From contig NZ_LZMC01000073.1 of assembly GCF_001668615.1 (NCBI RefSeq), positions 62,001 through 126,000 on the forward strand: 64,000 bases of DNA, read 5' to 3'. Numbering within the stretch: the stretch's first letter is position 1; the number at the start of each line of letters is the position of its first letter. The notes below the pieces were generated by a model. It was given only the letters and a program-made list of their open reading frames with translations, did not search any database and was not told the origin of the DNA. Both the position numbers and the translations under genes were made by a program. Origin of the DNA: Mycobacterium sp. 1274761.0 (GTDB lineage Bacteria > Actinomycetota > Actinomycetes > Mycobacteriales > Mycobacteriaceae). This document shows, one piece after another, positions 34,410-44,411 of the stretch.

Positions 34410-35663
34410 TCAGTACGCGCCGAAAACCAGGGCCACGTTGTGGCCGCCGACTCCGAACGAAGGACTGACCGCGTAGCGGTAGTCGCTCCGACGCGGCTCA
34501 CCCACGATGACGTCGAGTTCGATCTCGCTGTCGAGTTCGGTGACGTTGAGTGTGGGTGGCGCGACGCCGTCGCGTAACGCCTGTACCGTCAGGACGGCTT
34601 CGATGGCCCCCGCAGAACCCAGTGAATGACCCAATGCTGCCTTGGGTGCGTAAACGGCGGGTCGGTGGGTTCCGAAAGCGGCCCGCAGCGCCCGCGCCTC
34701 GGCCAGATCTCCGTAGATGGTGCCGGAGGCATTGGCGTTGACGTGGTCGATGTCGGCCGGTTGGAGAGCCGCCTGCCTGATCGCACGGGTGACGGCTTCA
34801 CCCGCCATCTCGCCTGACGGCTCGGGGGCCACGTCGTGGTGGCCGTCATAGGTGACGGCCGCGCCGAGGACCCGAGCCAGGATGTCGGCGCCACGAGCTT
34901 TCGCATGCTCCTCGGTCTCCAAAAGCATCAGCGCTCCGCCTTCGCCGAGCACCATGCCGTCACGATTCTTGTCAAATGGTCGACTGGCGCCTTCGGGGTC
35001 GCTGTTGTTTGTCGACAGCATGCCCAGCACGCTGAACGTCGCCACAGGTACGGCCTCGATCCGGGCTTCCACGCCGCCGCAGATCGCGACGTCGGCATCG
35101 CCGAACACGATGTGTTGCCAGCCTTGCTGGATAGCGGCTGCGCCGGAGGCATCAGATAGCACCGGCGACATGATTCCTGCCCTGGCTTTGTGATCCAGGC
35201 CGATCGCGGCCGCAGGCGCATTCGGCATGTGCATCTGCACCACGAGCGGCATCTTTCGAACCGCCCTCATACCCTCGGCTTTCAGATCCTGGTAAAGACC
35301 GATAAGCACCTGGGTCGAAGCCAGCGCTTGCCCAACGGAGACGGCGAGCCGTCGGGGCTCCACCTCCGGCGACCCGGCCTTTTCCCAGAGCCGCCGCCCC
35401 AGCACCGCCGCCATCTTCTGCATATACGACATTCGGCGCACCTCGACGCGGGAAAGGTGGTCGTCGAAGTCCTCCCGCAGTTCACCGCCGATCCGCACCT
35501 CGAGGTCGAACTCGTCGAGGAAGGGCTTCTCGAGCGTCCTGATACCACTTCGGCCGTCCAGGAGCTGTCGCCACGTGTCCTCAGCGTTGGGCGCAAGAGA
35601 GGTCGTCGACTCGATCGCGGTAACGACGACGTCGGGCCGTCCGCGTCCACCGTTGCCTGTCAT
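34410..35663 (-). CDS. KasA/KasB-like beta-ketoacyl synthase lacking the catalytic Cys
   Basis: This 417-residue protein aligns along its whole length with mycobacterial KasA (N-terminal VVVTAIESTTSL, RRMSYMQKM, RPFDKNRDGMVLGEGGALML, C-terminal SPSFGVGGHNVALVFG). The active-site Cys171 of KasA is replaced by Asp171 (SPVLSDASGA). The first catalytic His311 is Asn311 (HVNANASGT). The Lys and second His in APKAALGHSLG (Lys341, His346) are kept. It should not form the acyl-Cys intermediate. Chain-length-factor-like partner or decarboxylase roles are possible; this is inference. AAGGGGGTG precedes the ATG. It lies 71 bases downstream of the asparagine synthetase gene in the same direction. Confidence 0.88.
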   Translation of the reverse strand: MTGNGGRGRPDVVVTAIESTTSLAPNAEDTWRQLLDGRSGIRTLEKPFLDEFDLEVRIGGELREDFDDHLSRVEVRRMSYMQKMAAVLGRRLWEKAGSPEVEPRRLAVSVGQALASTQVLIGLYQDLKAEGMRAVRKMPLVVQMHMPNAPAAAIGLDHKARAGIMSPVLSDASGAAAIQQGWQHIVFGDADVAICGGVEARIEAVPVATFSVLGMLSTNNSDPEGASRPFDKNRDGMVLGEGGALMLLETEEHAKARGADILARVLGAAVTYDGHHDVAPEPSGEMAGEAVTRAIRQAALQPADIDHVNANASGTIYGDLAEARALRAAFGTHRPAVYAPKAALGHSLGSAGAIEAVLTVQALRDGVAPPTLNVTELDSEIELDVIVGEPRRSDYRYAVSPSFGVGGHNVALVFGAY

Positions 35664-35734
35664 ATGCCACCCCCTTGTGCCTCAAGGAAAAATGCCCTCA
35701 GCCCAGAAAATGAAACCTCGGCGACGGCGCGTGA

Positions 35735-37563
35735 TCAGAACTCGATGGTCGGCCTGTACATGTCGAGCCACACCGCCAGGTCGAGGATCCGTTCCATGCG
35801 GGTGCGTTCGACCGGCGCGAGGGTCTCGGGATCCAACTCGACGAGTCGTTCCAGGGCCTTACGGTCGATCAGACTGAACAGCGCGTCGTTGCCAGAGCCG
35901 AACAAATCCTTGACGTGCGCCTGAATCGCGGCGCCGTACTGGGGATCCGAGGTGGACGGGTACGGGCTCTTCACGCGGTTGACCACCGACTCGGGCAGCA
36001 CGTCGCGCGCCGCGCCGCGAAGCAGGCTCTTCTCGCGGCCGTCGTAGGTCTTCAGCGACCATGGCGTGTTGTAGACGTATTCGACCAGCCGGTGATCGCA
36101 GAAGGGCACCCGAACCTCCAGACCGACCGCCATGCTCATTCTGTCCTTGCGGTCCAACAGAATTCGCACGAACCGCGTCAGGTGCAGATAGCTCATGACG
36201 CGCATCCGGTGGGTGAAGTCGTCTTCACCGTCGAGCCGTTGCACTTCTGCGACTGCCTCGGTGTAGCGGTCCTGCATGTAGGTGTCGAGGTCGACGGCGG
36301 ATCGCAACCCAGGCGTGAGAATCTCACCGCTGGTGTCGATGGGTCTGTCACCGATCGCGATCCAGGGGAACGCGTTGGTCTGCTGTACCCGAGGGTCGTG
36401 GAACTGCCGGTAACCGCCGAAGATCTCGTCGGCCGACTCACCAGAGAGTGCCACGGTGGATTGCTGACTGATGGCCTTGAACAACAGGTACAGCGAGGCA
36501 TCCATATCGCCCAGCCCCAACGGCATATCGCGGGCCCCAACGACCTTGCGCCGCAGATCCATATCGGCCAGCTGGTTGTGATCAAGCACGATATCGGTGT
36601 GATCGGAGCCGATGTGGCGGGCCACGTCGTGCACATATGGCGTGTCCATCGTCTGCCGCATCTCGCTGGGCTTGAAGTTCTCGGCCTGATCGACGAAGTC
36701 GACGGCAAACGTGCGCACCGGCTCACTGAGCTCGCGGGCCGAAAGGACGGTAATGGCACTGGAATCCAGGCCGCCGGACAACAACACGCACTCGGGGACG
36801 TCGGCGACCAGTTGCCGGCGGACGATGTCGTCGAGCAACTCGCGCACGTGCGCCACGGTGGTGTCGCGGTCGTCGGTGTGCAGCTTCGACTCCAGCCGCC
36901 AGTAAGTGCGTTCGCGGACGCCGTTCGCGTCGACCGTGACGATGGTGCCCGGCTCGACTTCGGACATGCCCTTCCACACCGCGAGCCTGGGTGTCTTGAC
37001 GGGCACGAGGCTTTCGCGAAGTCCGTCGACGTCGACGACCCGCTGTGCCAACGGGTTCGCCAGAATCGCCTTGGGCTCTGAGCCGAACAGGACGCCGTCG
37101 GGCGTGCGATAGAAGTAGAACGGCTTGATTCCCATGCGGTCGCGGATCATCACCAGCTTGCGATCGCGCGCATCCCAGATGGCGAACGCGTACATGCCGT
37201 TCAGCCGGTCGGCTACCGAATCTCCCCACTGCAGGTAGCCGCGCAGCACGACCTCGGTGTCACTGGACGTGGCGAAGGTATGGCCCGCCTGCCGCAGCTC
37301 CTCGCGCAGCTCGGTGAAGTTGTAGGCCTCGCCGCTGTAGACCATTGCCACATCGCCGTTGGTGTGGACACCGTCATCGGCTGGGCACCGCCGGGCAGAT
37401 CGATGACGGCCAGCCGGCGATGGCCCAGCGCGGCGTTTCGCTCAACCCACACACCCGATGCGTCGGGGCCCCGGCATGCCATGGTTTCGGTCATCGCGTC
37501 GACGGTTCGACGTTCCTGACGCAGATCCCGTGAGTAGTCCACCCAGCCGGTGATTCCACACAT
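35735..37563 (-). pseudogene. Glutamine-dependent asparagine synthetase, frameshifted near codon 65
   Basis: The gene encodes a class-II amidotransferase/asparagine synthetase of about 609 residues. It starts MCGITGWVDYSRDL with the nucleophile Cys2, CRGPDASGVW and LGHRRLAVIDLPGGAQPMTV. It then continues in another frame from VAMVYSGEAYNF through MYAFAIWDARDRKL and the ATP loop VLLSGGLDSSAITVL, to the C-terminus. The break lies around 37355-37380 and is explained by one missing base; no slippery heptamer is seen. This may be an inactivated gene or an assembly error. GGAGGG precedes the ATG by seven bases. The domain is otherwise intact and highly conserved, suggesting the lesion is recent or artefactual. 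Confidence 0.75.
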
Positions 37564-37594
37564 GTCCGACCCTCCATATGTTTCGACTCCGTTA

Positions 37595-37600
37595 ACTATA
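37595..37600 (-). promoter_or_regulatory. -10 box (TATAGT) of the asparagine synthetase gene
   Basis: On the minus strand TATAGT lies about 31 bases upstream of the ATG in an AT-rich stretch, followed by a GGAGGG ribosome binding site. No clear -35 box is seen at 16-18 bases. Confidence 0.4.
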
Positions 37601-37680
37601 TTGGTACCCTATGTATTCGGCACACAGCAAAGTCACAGCCTCAAAACCGAAGCCACGAACAAGGATTCGCGGATAAAAAG

Positions 37681-37712
37681 TGGCAGACGTCACCCTTAGA
37701 TGACGCCTGCCA
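37681..37712 (-). terminator. Intrinsic terminator after the SnoaL-like gene
   Basis: On the minus strand TGGCAGGCGTCA pairs with TGACGTCTGCCA (one mismatch) around an eight-base loop, followed by CTTTTTAT. This is a classic stem plus T run, rare in mycobacteria. It separates the gene at 37733 from the asparagine synthetase gene downstream. Confidence 0.85.
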
Positions 37713-37732
37713 GTCCAGTGATTGATTGGGGG

Positions 37733-38125
37733 TTATCCGGCGGCCAGCGCCTTCTTTCCGTAGATCCGCTCGAGCAACGCGGTGTCCCCGTGCACGTCCA
37801 TCCGCACGGTCTTGCCGTCGCGAATCGTCATGACGTCGACATCCTCACTGGTTTCTCCGTCGATCGTGACCTCCGTGATGGCCACCACCGTGTCGCCTTC
37901 GGCGATCAGCCGTTTCACGGTCACCGTCGGCGACTTCTCGGCCAGCCGACCCAGAAACTCCATGACTTCGCTCTTGCCGTGGAAGGTACCGCTGATGGCG
38001 CTTTGGCCGGGCTGCACCCATTCGATGTCGTCATCGAAAAGGTCCATCACCGTCTGGACGTCACCTGCCGCGAAAGCGGCGTAGCCCTTTTTGACCAGTT
38101 CCTTGTTGTTTTCCTGCTCGGACAC
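37733..38125 (-). CDS. SnoaL-like / ketosteroid-isomerase-like protein
   Basis: This 130-residue single-domain NTF2-fold protein reads ELVKKGYAAFAAGDVQTVMDLFDDDIEW, GTFHGKSEVMEFLGRLAE and VVAITEVTIDGE, typical of small SnoaL-like proteins that act as cyclases, isomerases or hydrolases. GTG 38125 is preferred because GAAGGGGG lies about ten bases upstream; ATG 38149 has no such site. It has its own terminator, so it is probably monocistronic. Its place beside the methyltransferase/ketosynthase cluster may be coincidental. Confidence 0.85.
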   Translation of the reverse strand: MSEQENNKELVKKGYAAFAAGDVQTVMDLFDDDIEWVQPGQSAISGTFHGKSEVMEFLGRLAEKSPTVTVKRLIAEGDTVVAITEVTIDGETSEDVDVMTIRDGKTVRMDVHGDTALLERIYGKKALAAG

Positions 38126-38328
38126 TGTAAATGCCCCCTTCGTGCGCATCCGATAATTCGGCCGCGAGAGGAGTGGCCGGTCTGGGGAGCCGCAGGGGCG
38201 CGACTTTCGGATCAGTCAGACCGTTCGCCGCCAAGCACATTGTCGAACTCGACCCGGAGCGTTTTGCAGCGATTCGCACGAATGATATGGCCGCTGCTGC
38301 AGACGCAAATAGGTCTTAGGTGGGCTTG

Positions 38329-38401
<73 letters not shown>

Positions 38402-38547
38402 TTGCCCTGCCCGCGAGCTTCCGCCGCGGGCCGAGGGTTGACTTTAGCTTACGTGCCGGTCGGCCCGCCAATGATCTCCCGACTGGGCATGCACCCCCCG
38501 CCGTGAGGCAGGATGGACCCGTTGCACCGTCGTCTGGGAGGGGCCCT

Positions 38548-38811
38548 GTGTTCCGGTATGTCGCCGTATTGGCCGTCGGCTATGTGTTGGGGACTAAGGC
38601 CGGCCGGCGTCGATATGAGCAGATCGCGGGCACCTATCGCGCCGTTACCGAAAGCCCGGCCGCCAAGGCTGTGATTACGGCCGGACGCCGCAAGATCGCC
38701 AACCGGGTCTCACCCGACCCGCAAATGGTGACGTTGACGCCGATCGACGCCCAAACCGACGTACTTGAGCCCGAGACGGAGCCTCAGCCAGCCGCGAACA
38801 AAAGGAGCTAG
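38548..38811 (+). CDS. Small conserved membrane-associated protein (Rv2342-like)
   Basis: This 87-residue protein starts at GTG 38548 with GGGAGGGG just upstream. It begins FRYVAVLAVGYVLGTKAGRRRYEQIAGTYRAV, a short membrane segment with a YtxH-like Gly-x-x-x-Ala-Gly-Arg pattern, followed by a Pro/Glu-rich tail. It is conserved next to dnaG in mycobacteria. Function is unknown. The stop overlaps the convergent secreted-protein gene by four bases. Confidence 0.82.
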   Translation: MFRYVAVLAVGYVLGTKAGRRRYEQIAGTYRAVTESPAAKAVITAGRRKIANRVSPDPQMVTLTPIDAQTDVLEPETEPQPAANKRS

Positions 38812-39095
38812 TTAAGGCCCCTGTTGATGGTGGTGCCCGGCAACATCACGCCGTTTTGATAGTTGTTGGGGCCGTAGACACCCCAGGGCGTGCCGCCGCT
38901 GATCGGCTGGCCGTTGGAGTAGCCCAGGCACTTGCCGTCCTCTTGGTTACCGAACCACGCGAGGCACTGGCCGGGATAGGCCTGCTGCTGTGGCTCGGCA
39001 GACGTCAGAGTCGCCGCGACGATGACCGGTGCCGCAGCCGTGGCGGCCGCGAAAGCGCTGACAATGATCCACCGACGGGTCTTCTTCGAAGCCAC
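38808..39095 (-). CDS. Small secreted mycobacterial protein
   Basis: This ~95-residue protein has a basic start (ASKKTRRW), a hydrophobic signal core (IIVSAFAAATAAAPVIVAA), and a mature domain with two cysteines (PGQCLAWFGNQEDGKCLGYSNGQPI) ending GTTINRGLN. GTG 39095 has AAAGG about seven bases upstream; a GTG at 39110 is the alternative. The domain recurs as a small exported family in mycobacteria without known function. It lies directly downstream of dnaG's 3' end in the opposite reading block. Confidence 0.8.
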   Translation of the reverse strand: MASKKTRRWIIVSAFAAATAAAPVIVAATLTSAEPQQQAYPGQCLAWFGNQEDGKCLGYSNGQPISGGTPWGVYGPNNYQNGVMLPGTTINRGLN

Positions 39096-39152
39096 CAACT
39101 TGCCTTTCACCTTCGGGCCCAGGGCGTCTACACCATAACGCCGGACGGCGAA

Positions 39153-41042
39153 TTATGCAGTCAGGTCGTCGCCGCTGGCCTGTTCCAGCAGGCTGCGGCG
39201 ATACGCCTCCATCGCGACCAGGTCGCCGAACAGTGCGTGGTATTCGTCGCCCTGCTCGACCGGAGACATGCGCTGCAGCTTCGATTTGACCTCGGCGATC
39301 TGCCGCCCGACGGCGACCTCCTGCAGACGGGCGAGGACACCGCTGATGTACCGCGGTAACTTCTCGTCATCTTCCACGCTGATGGATTCCACGCCGAGCT
39401 CGTTGACCAGGCTCGCCGCCGCCTCCGAACCGGTCTGCGCACGGACGGCTTCGATCCATTCGGCGCCCGCGGCGCCAGCCGACGTACCACCGGCCGCCGC
39501 GATCGCGTTGCGCACCGCGGCATAGCCGGGGTGGGTGAAGGTCTCCGGCGTCAACGCGTCGAATACCGGGCCGGCGATCGCGGCGTACTGCAGCGCCGAC
39601 TTCAGCGCTTCCCGCTGCGGCCACAACGTGGGGTCGCGCGGGTCGGGCCGCGCCACCGTCTTGGCAGCGGCAGCCGCCGCCCGGCCACGCGGCTGCGGAG
39701 TCTGTTTGCCGCCCTTGGCTTGATCCCGGACGCGGCCCACCACTTGGGCGACGTCCTCCCAGCCCACCCAGCCGGCCAGCTGGCGCGCGTATTCGTCGCG
39801 CAGCGTCGGGTCCTTGATGCGCGCCACCATCGGCACGCACCGCCGCAGCGCGGCCACCCGCCCCTCGGCGTTGTCGAGGTCGTGGTCAGCCAGCGCAGTG
39901 CGAATTGCGAACTCGAACAACGGGGTTCGGCGTGCGACGAGGTCGCGCAGGGCTCCGTCGCCGTGCCGCAGCCGAAGGTCACACGGGTCCATGCCGTCGG
40001 CGGCAACCGCAACGAACGACTGGCCCGCGAGGTTCTGTTCACCGTCGAATGCTTTGACGGCGGCAGCCCGGCCCGCCGCATCACCGTCGAACACGTAGAT
40101 GAGCTCGCCTCGAAAGAAGTTGTCGTCCATCATGAGTCGCCGCAGCATCGCGAGGTGCTCGTCGCCGAAGGCGGTTCCGCACGACGCCACCGCCGTCGTC
40201 ACACCGGCGACGTGCATGGCCATCACGTCGGTGTAGCCCTCGACGACCACCGCCTGATGGGACTTGGCGATATCGCGCTTGGCGTGGTCGAGACCGAACA
40301 GCACCGACGACTTCTTGTACAGCACCGTTTCGGGGGTATTGACGTACTTGGCCTGGTTCTGGTCATCGTCGAACAAGCGGCGCGCCCCGAAACCGATGAC
40401 CTCACCGCTGGACACCCGAATCGGCCACAGCAGCCGACGATGGAAACGGTCCATCGGGCCGCGTTTGCCTTCTCGCGACAGCCCCGCGGCTTCGAGCTCC
40501 TTGAACTCAAACCCCTTGCGCAGCAAGTGCTTTGTCAAGGTGTCCCAGCCCGAGGGCGCGAAGCCGCAACCGAACCGCGCCGCGGTCTCGGCGTCGAAGT
40601 TGCGGTCGAGCAGGTATTGCCGCGCGGGGGCGGCTTCATCGGAGTTCAGCGCCTCGGCGTAGAACTGCTGGGCGGCGGCGTTGGCGGCGAGCAGCCGGCT
40701 GCGGCTGCCGCGGTCACGCTGCACGCTGGTTGCCGCACCGGTGTAGGTGACGGTATAGCCGACGCGATCGGCGAGCAGTTCGACGGCCTCGACGAAGCTG
40801 ACGTGTTCGATCTTCTGGACGAACGCGTACACGTCACCGCCCTCACCGCAGCCGAAGCAGTGGAAATGGCCGTGGTTGGGGCGCACGTGAAACGACGGGG
40901 ACTTCTCGTCGTGGAACGGGCACAGACCCTTCAGCGAATCGGCTCCCGCGCGGCGCAGCTGCACGTAATCGCCGACCACGTCTTCGATGCGCACGCGTTC
41001 ACGAATGGCCGCGATATCGCGATCAGGTATCCGGCCGGCCAC
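39153..41042 (-). CDS. dnaG: DNA primase
   Basis: This 629-residue primase synthesises RNA primers at the replication fork. The N-terminal zinc-binding domain has C-x2-H...C-x2-C (LCPFHDEKSPSFH, FHCFGCGEGG). The TOPRIM catalytic core includes VVVEGYTDVMAMH with the catalytic Glu and ELIYVFDGDAAGR with the Asp-x-Asp. The C-terminal part binds DnaB helicase. It starts at GTG 41042, four bases after the dgt stop, so dgt and dnaG form an operon, as in M. tuberculosis Rv2344c-Rv2343c. Confidence 0.97.
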   Translation of the reverse strand: MAGRIPDRDIAAIRERVRIEDVVGDYVQLRRAGADSLKGLCPFHDEKSPSFHVRPNHGHFHCFGCGEGGDVYAFVQKIEHVSFVEAVELLADRVGYTVTYTGAATSVQRDRGSRSRLLAANAAAQQFYAEALNSDEAAPARQYLLDRNFDAETAARFGCGFAPSGWDTLTKHLLRKGFEFKELEAAGLSREGKRGPMDRFHRRLLWPIRVSSGEVIGFGARRLFDDDQNQAKYVNTPETVLYKKSSVLFGLDHAKRDIAKSHQAVVVEGYTDVMAMHVAGVTTAVASCGTAFGDEHLAMLRRLMMDDNFFRGELIYVFDGDAAGRAAAVKAFDGEQNLAGQSFVAVAADGMDPCDLRLRHGDGALRDLVARRTPLFEFAIRTALADHDLDNAEGRVAALRRCVPMVARIKDPTLRDEYARQLAGWVGWEDVAQVVGRVRDQAKGGKQTPQPRGRAAAAAAKTVARPDPRDPTLWPQREALKSALQYAAIAGPVFDALTPETFTHPGYAAVRNAIAAAGGTSAGAAGAEWIEAVRAQTGSEAAASLVNELGVESISVEDDEKLPRYISGVLARLQEVAVGRQIAEVKSKLQRMSPVEQGDEYHALFGDLVAMEAYRRSLLEQASGDDLTA

Positions 41043-41046
41043 GGGC

Positions 41047-42321
41047 TCAGTCTAGAGCCGGTTCCAGCCTCTCCAATCGCCCTTCGGTGAACGACGCGAT
41101 CTGGTCGATGACCACGCGAAGCCGCTCACCATCGTCGGAGGCGGCGTTGAAGGCTGGCACCAAGATCGGGTCGAGCGTCGCAGGTGCACCCGCCGACAGC
41201 CACTCGGCCACCCGGTGGATGCGCTCACGCTGGCGGGCCTGCAGTTCAAGGTGTCGCGGGTCGGACATGATGAACTGCAGCGCCAGCACCTTCAGCAGCG
41301 TGACCTCGGCCCGCACGAGTGCCGGCACCTGCAGGTCTGCGGCGTAGCGGACCAGCGGCTGCGGTCCGGCTATGGCGCGGGTGGCCGCGATGGCGGCCGA
41401 GGCGAAGCGCCCGACCAACTCGCTGGTGAGCTTCTTCAGCGCCACGGATGCCGCGAGCGTGGCGTCGTACTTGCCGACGCCCGCGACCATCGGCAGCTCG
41501 GAAAGCCGGCCCGCCGCCGACACCAGCTCGTCGGCGGACAGGCCGCCGCCCATGCCGCTCGACTCCCCCAGCCGGCCCAACTCGGCGGCGGCATCGTCGT
41601 CGGCGAGCACGCGAAGGTCGATCCGCCCCGACACCACGCCGTCCTCGACGTCGTGCACGGAATAGGCCACGTCGTCGGCCCAGTCCATCACCTGGGCCTC
41701 CAGGCACGGGCGGAACTCCGGCGCGCCGTCACGCATCCAGTCCGCGGCGGCCACGTCGTCGCGGTAGAACCCGAACTTGCTGGCCCGCGTGCCGCGTTGC
41801 CACGGATACTTCGTTACCGCGTCCAGCGCCGCGCGGGTCAAATTCAACCCCGCGCTATGGTCTTGCGGGTCAAGGACTTTGGGTTCGAGCCGGGTCAGGA
41901 TGCGGAAGTTCTGCGCGTTGCCCTCGAAGCCGCCGTGTGCGTCGGCGATCTCATTGAGGGCGCGCTCACCGTTGTGGCCGTATGGCGGATGCCCGATGTC
42001 GTGGGCGAGGCCGGCCAGGTCGACGAGGTCGGGATCGCAGCCAAGCCCGATCGCCATGCCGCGGCCGATCTGTGCGACCTCGAGCGAATGTGTGAGCCGG
42101 GTGCGCGGGGTGTCACTCTGCCGCGGGCCGACGACCTGTGTCTTGTCGGCCAGTCGACGCAGCGCCGCGCAGTGCAGTACCCGCGCTCGGTCGCGGGCGA
42201 AATCGGTGCGGTGTTCGGTGTCGGTTCCCGGCAACCCGGCACGCTTCGGCGGTTCGACCACCAGCCGCTGCCGGTCGAACTCGTCATACGCATCTTTGTC
42301 ATTCGCCACGTTATTCGCCAC
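41047..42321 (-). CDS. dgt: Deoxyguanosinetriphosphate triphosphohydrolase-like protein
   Basis: This 424-residue HD-domain phosphohydrolase cleaves dNTPs to nucleosides and triphosphate. The metal-binding residues are the His in [14 protein letters not shown] and the HD pair in [18 protein letters not shown], with a distal Asp in [17 protein letters not shown] starts at 42321 and 42309 lie in a 12-base direct repeat (GTGGCGAAT), so the exact start is ambiguous by four codons. The gene is followed directly by dnaG. Confidence 0.93.
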   Translation of the reverse strand: MANNVANDKDAYDEFDRQRLVVEPPKRAGLPGTDTEHRTDFARDRARVLHCAALRRLADKTQVVGPRQSDTPRTRLTHSLEVAQIGRGMAIGLGCDPDLVDLAGLAHDIGHPPYGHNGERALNEIADAHGGFEGNAQNFRILTRLEPKVLDPQDHSAGLNLTRAALDAVTKYPWQRGTRASKFGFYRDDVAAADWMRDGAPEFRPCLEAQVMDWADDVAYSVHDVEDGVVSGRIDLRVLADDDAAAELGRLGESSGMGGGLSADELVSAAGRLSELPMVAGVGKYDATLAASVALKKLTSELVGRFASAAIAATRAIAGPQPLVRYAADLQVPALVRAEVTLLKVLALQFIMSDPRHLELQARQRERIHRVAEWLSAGAPATLDPILVPAFNAASDDGERLRVVIDQIASFTEGRLERLEPALD

Positions 42322-42393
42322 CGACGCACAGTCTGCCAGGACGGATCGGCCGTACCCGCTGTCATGCCCCGCCGAGTCGATACATTGGCGGGC

Positions 42394-44391
42394 ATGCGTA
42401 TAGCCCGCCTGCTCAGCCTGGTCCTCGCGATTGCGGCCGCAGGTGTGCTGCTGGCCCCGAGCGCGGGCAGCACGCCGCCGTTCCGGTTGCCAAGCTATGT
42501 CACCGATCAGGCTGATGTGCTGAACGGCTCGCAGGTCACCCAGGTACAGCAGGCCGTCGACGAGCTCTACAACGACCGCCGAACCAGGCTCTGGGTCGTC
42601 TACGTCGACACCTTCAACGGCCTCGGCGCGGTGAACTGGGCCGAGAGCACCAGGCGAACAAGCGACTTAAATACCGACGACGCCATCCTGGCGGTGGCGG
42701 TCAGGGACCGCTCCTACGCCTTTTTGGTGCCGACGCAGATCGTCAGCGACTCGAAGTCCAATGACATCCGCCGCAATGTGATCGAGCCAAAGCTGCGCGC
42801 CAACGACTGGGCCGGCGCGGCCGTCGCAGCGGCCGAGGGACTGAATTCGGCGAGCGCATCGGGATCCGGTATCTCGACGTTCGGGCTGCTGGTCGCCTTG
42901 GCGATCATCGCGATCCTCGTGCTGTTGCTGTGGCTGTGGAGCAGGCGGCGACGTCGCAAGCGGCGCGAGGCCGAGCTCGCCGCGGCCCGCCGCGTCGACC
43001 CGTCTGATCCGAACGCGCTGGCGACGCTGTCGATCGACGCACTCGACGACCTGTCGAGGTCGATCGTGGTGGACGTGGACAACGCCGTACGAACCAGCGA
43101 CAACGAATTGAGTTTGGCGGTCGAGGAATTCGGCGAGCGGGAGACGGCGCCGTTCAGCAAGGCGGTCGCCGCCGCGAAAACGACTCTGGCGCAGGCATTC
43201 AACGTGCGCCAGATTCTCGACGACGCCATACCCGAGTCGCCCGCGCAGCGCCGCGACCTGCTGACCCGGGTGATCGTCGCAGCGGCCAAGGCCGACCGAG
43301 AGCTCGATGCCCAGCGGGAAGCCTTCGCGCAGTTACGGAACCTGGTGATCAACGCGCCGACCCGGCTGAATTCGTTGACCCAGCAGATGGTCGATCTGAC
43401 CGCGCGGCTGGAGCCGGCACAGCAGGCGCTGACGGCGTTGGGCAAGCAATTCGCCCATACGGCAGTGGCTTCGGTGGCCGGCAACGTCGAGACCGCCAAG
43501 CAGCGGCTGGGTTTCGCCGATCAGAACATCACCAACGCGCGAAACCTGTTGACCCGGCCCGCGGACAGCCAGACCGGGCTCGTGGACGCGATCCGGGCCG
43601 CGGAGTCGGCGCTCGGGCAGGCGCGCACGCTGCTCGATGCGGTGGACAGCGCCGGCACCGACATCAACCGGGCGATCGCGACGCTGCCGGCGGCGATCAC
43701 CGACATCGAGAACGGCATCAAGGCCGCGGGTGATCAGCTGGCGCAAGGCGACAGCGCGCACGTCGCCGAGCTCAGCGCCGCCCGCGATGCCGCCGTCACA
43801 GCCGTGGCAGACGCGCATCGCAACGGCACCGCAGATCCGTTGGGGGCTTTCACCAAATTGACTCAGGCCGATGCGGACCTGGATCGGCTACTGGCCAGCG
43901 TCGCCGAGGAACGCGAGGCCGCGGCGCGGCTCAGCCGCGCATACGACCAGGCCGTGTTCACCGCCCGGTCGCGGGTGCGGGCCGTGTCCGATTACATCGA
44001 CGTGCGGCGCGGCAGCATCGGGCCGGAGGCGCGTACCCGGCTCGCGGAGGCAGTGCGCCAGCTGCAGGCCGCTCAGGACAAGCGGGAGACCAACCTCAAC
44101 GAGGCGATCGCGCACGCCAACGGCGCCGCGATGCTGGCGTCGCAGGCGCAGTCGATGGCGACGGCCGACGCCCAGGCCGCTCAGCAGGCGTATGTCGGGC
44201 GCTACGGCGGCGGAGCCGGCTCCAACATGGGCGCCGTGCTCGGCGGCATCATCCTGGGCAATATCCTGTCCGGCTCGATGCGCGGCGGATTCGGCGGCGG
44301 ATTCGGCGGCGGTTGGAGCTCTACGTCGTACGGCGGGTCCGGCTGGGGCGGCGGCGGTGGTGGCCTCGGCGGTGGCGGCGGCCGCTTCTAG
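42394..44391 (+). CDS. TPM-domain membrane protein with Gly-rich tail (Rv2345-like)
   Basis: This 665-residue protein has a signal peptide ([21 protein letters not shown]), then a TPM/YgcG-type extracytoplasmic domain at residues ~30-165 ([35 protein letters not shown]). A membrane helix is at ~170-187, followed by a long helical cytoplasmic region and a C-terminal Gly-rich tail ([10 protein letters not shown]...GGGGGRF). TPM domains occur in photosystem-repair and membrane-quality proteins. ATG 42394 follows a TACATT box by seven bases, favouring a leaderless start and an authentic signal peptide. It is divergent from dgt. Confidence 0.88.
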   Translation: MRIARLLSLVLAIAAAGVLLAPSAGSTPPFRLPSYVTDQADVLNGSQVTQVQQAVDELYNDRRTRLWVVYVDTFNGLGAVNWAESTRRTSDLNTDDAILAVAVRDRSYAFLVPTQIVSDSKSNDIRRNVIEPKLRANDWAGAAVAAAEGLNSASASGSGISTFGLLVALAIIAILVLLLWLWSRRRRRKRREAELAAARRVDPSDPNALATLSIDALDDLSRSIVVDVDNAVRTSDNELSLAVEEFGERETAPFSKAVAAAKTTLAQAFNVRQILDDAIPESPAQRRDLLTRVIVAAAKADRELDAQREAFAQLRNLVINAPTRLNSLTQQMVDLTARLEPAQQALTALGKQFAHTAVASVAGNVETAKQRLGFADQNITNARNLLTRPADSQTGLVDAIRAAESALGQARTLLDAVDSAGTDINRAIATLPAAITDIENGIKAAGDQLAQGDSAHVAELSAARDAAVTAVADAHRNGTADPLGAFTKLTQADADLDRLLASVAEEREAAARLSRAYDQAVFTARSRVRAVSDYIDVRRGSIGPEARTRLAEAVRQLQAAQDKRETNLNEAIAHANGAAMLASQAQSMATADAQAAQQAYVGRYGGGAGSNMGAVLGGIILGNILSGSMRGGFGGGFGGGWSSTSYGGSGWGGGGGGLGGGGGRF

Positions 44392-44411
44392 GGCTCCCGA
44401 CTTATCCCGTC

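Noticed and set aside
41215..42393. Upstream extension of the TPM protein to 1058 residues
   Set aside because: The extension runs antisense through dgt and precedes a clean signal peptide at ATG 42394 with a -10 box.
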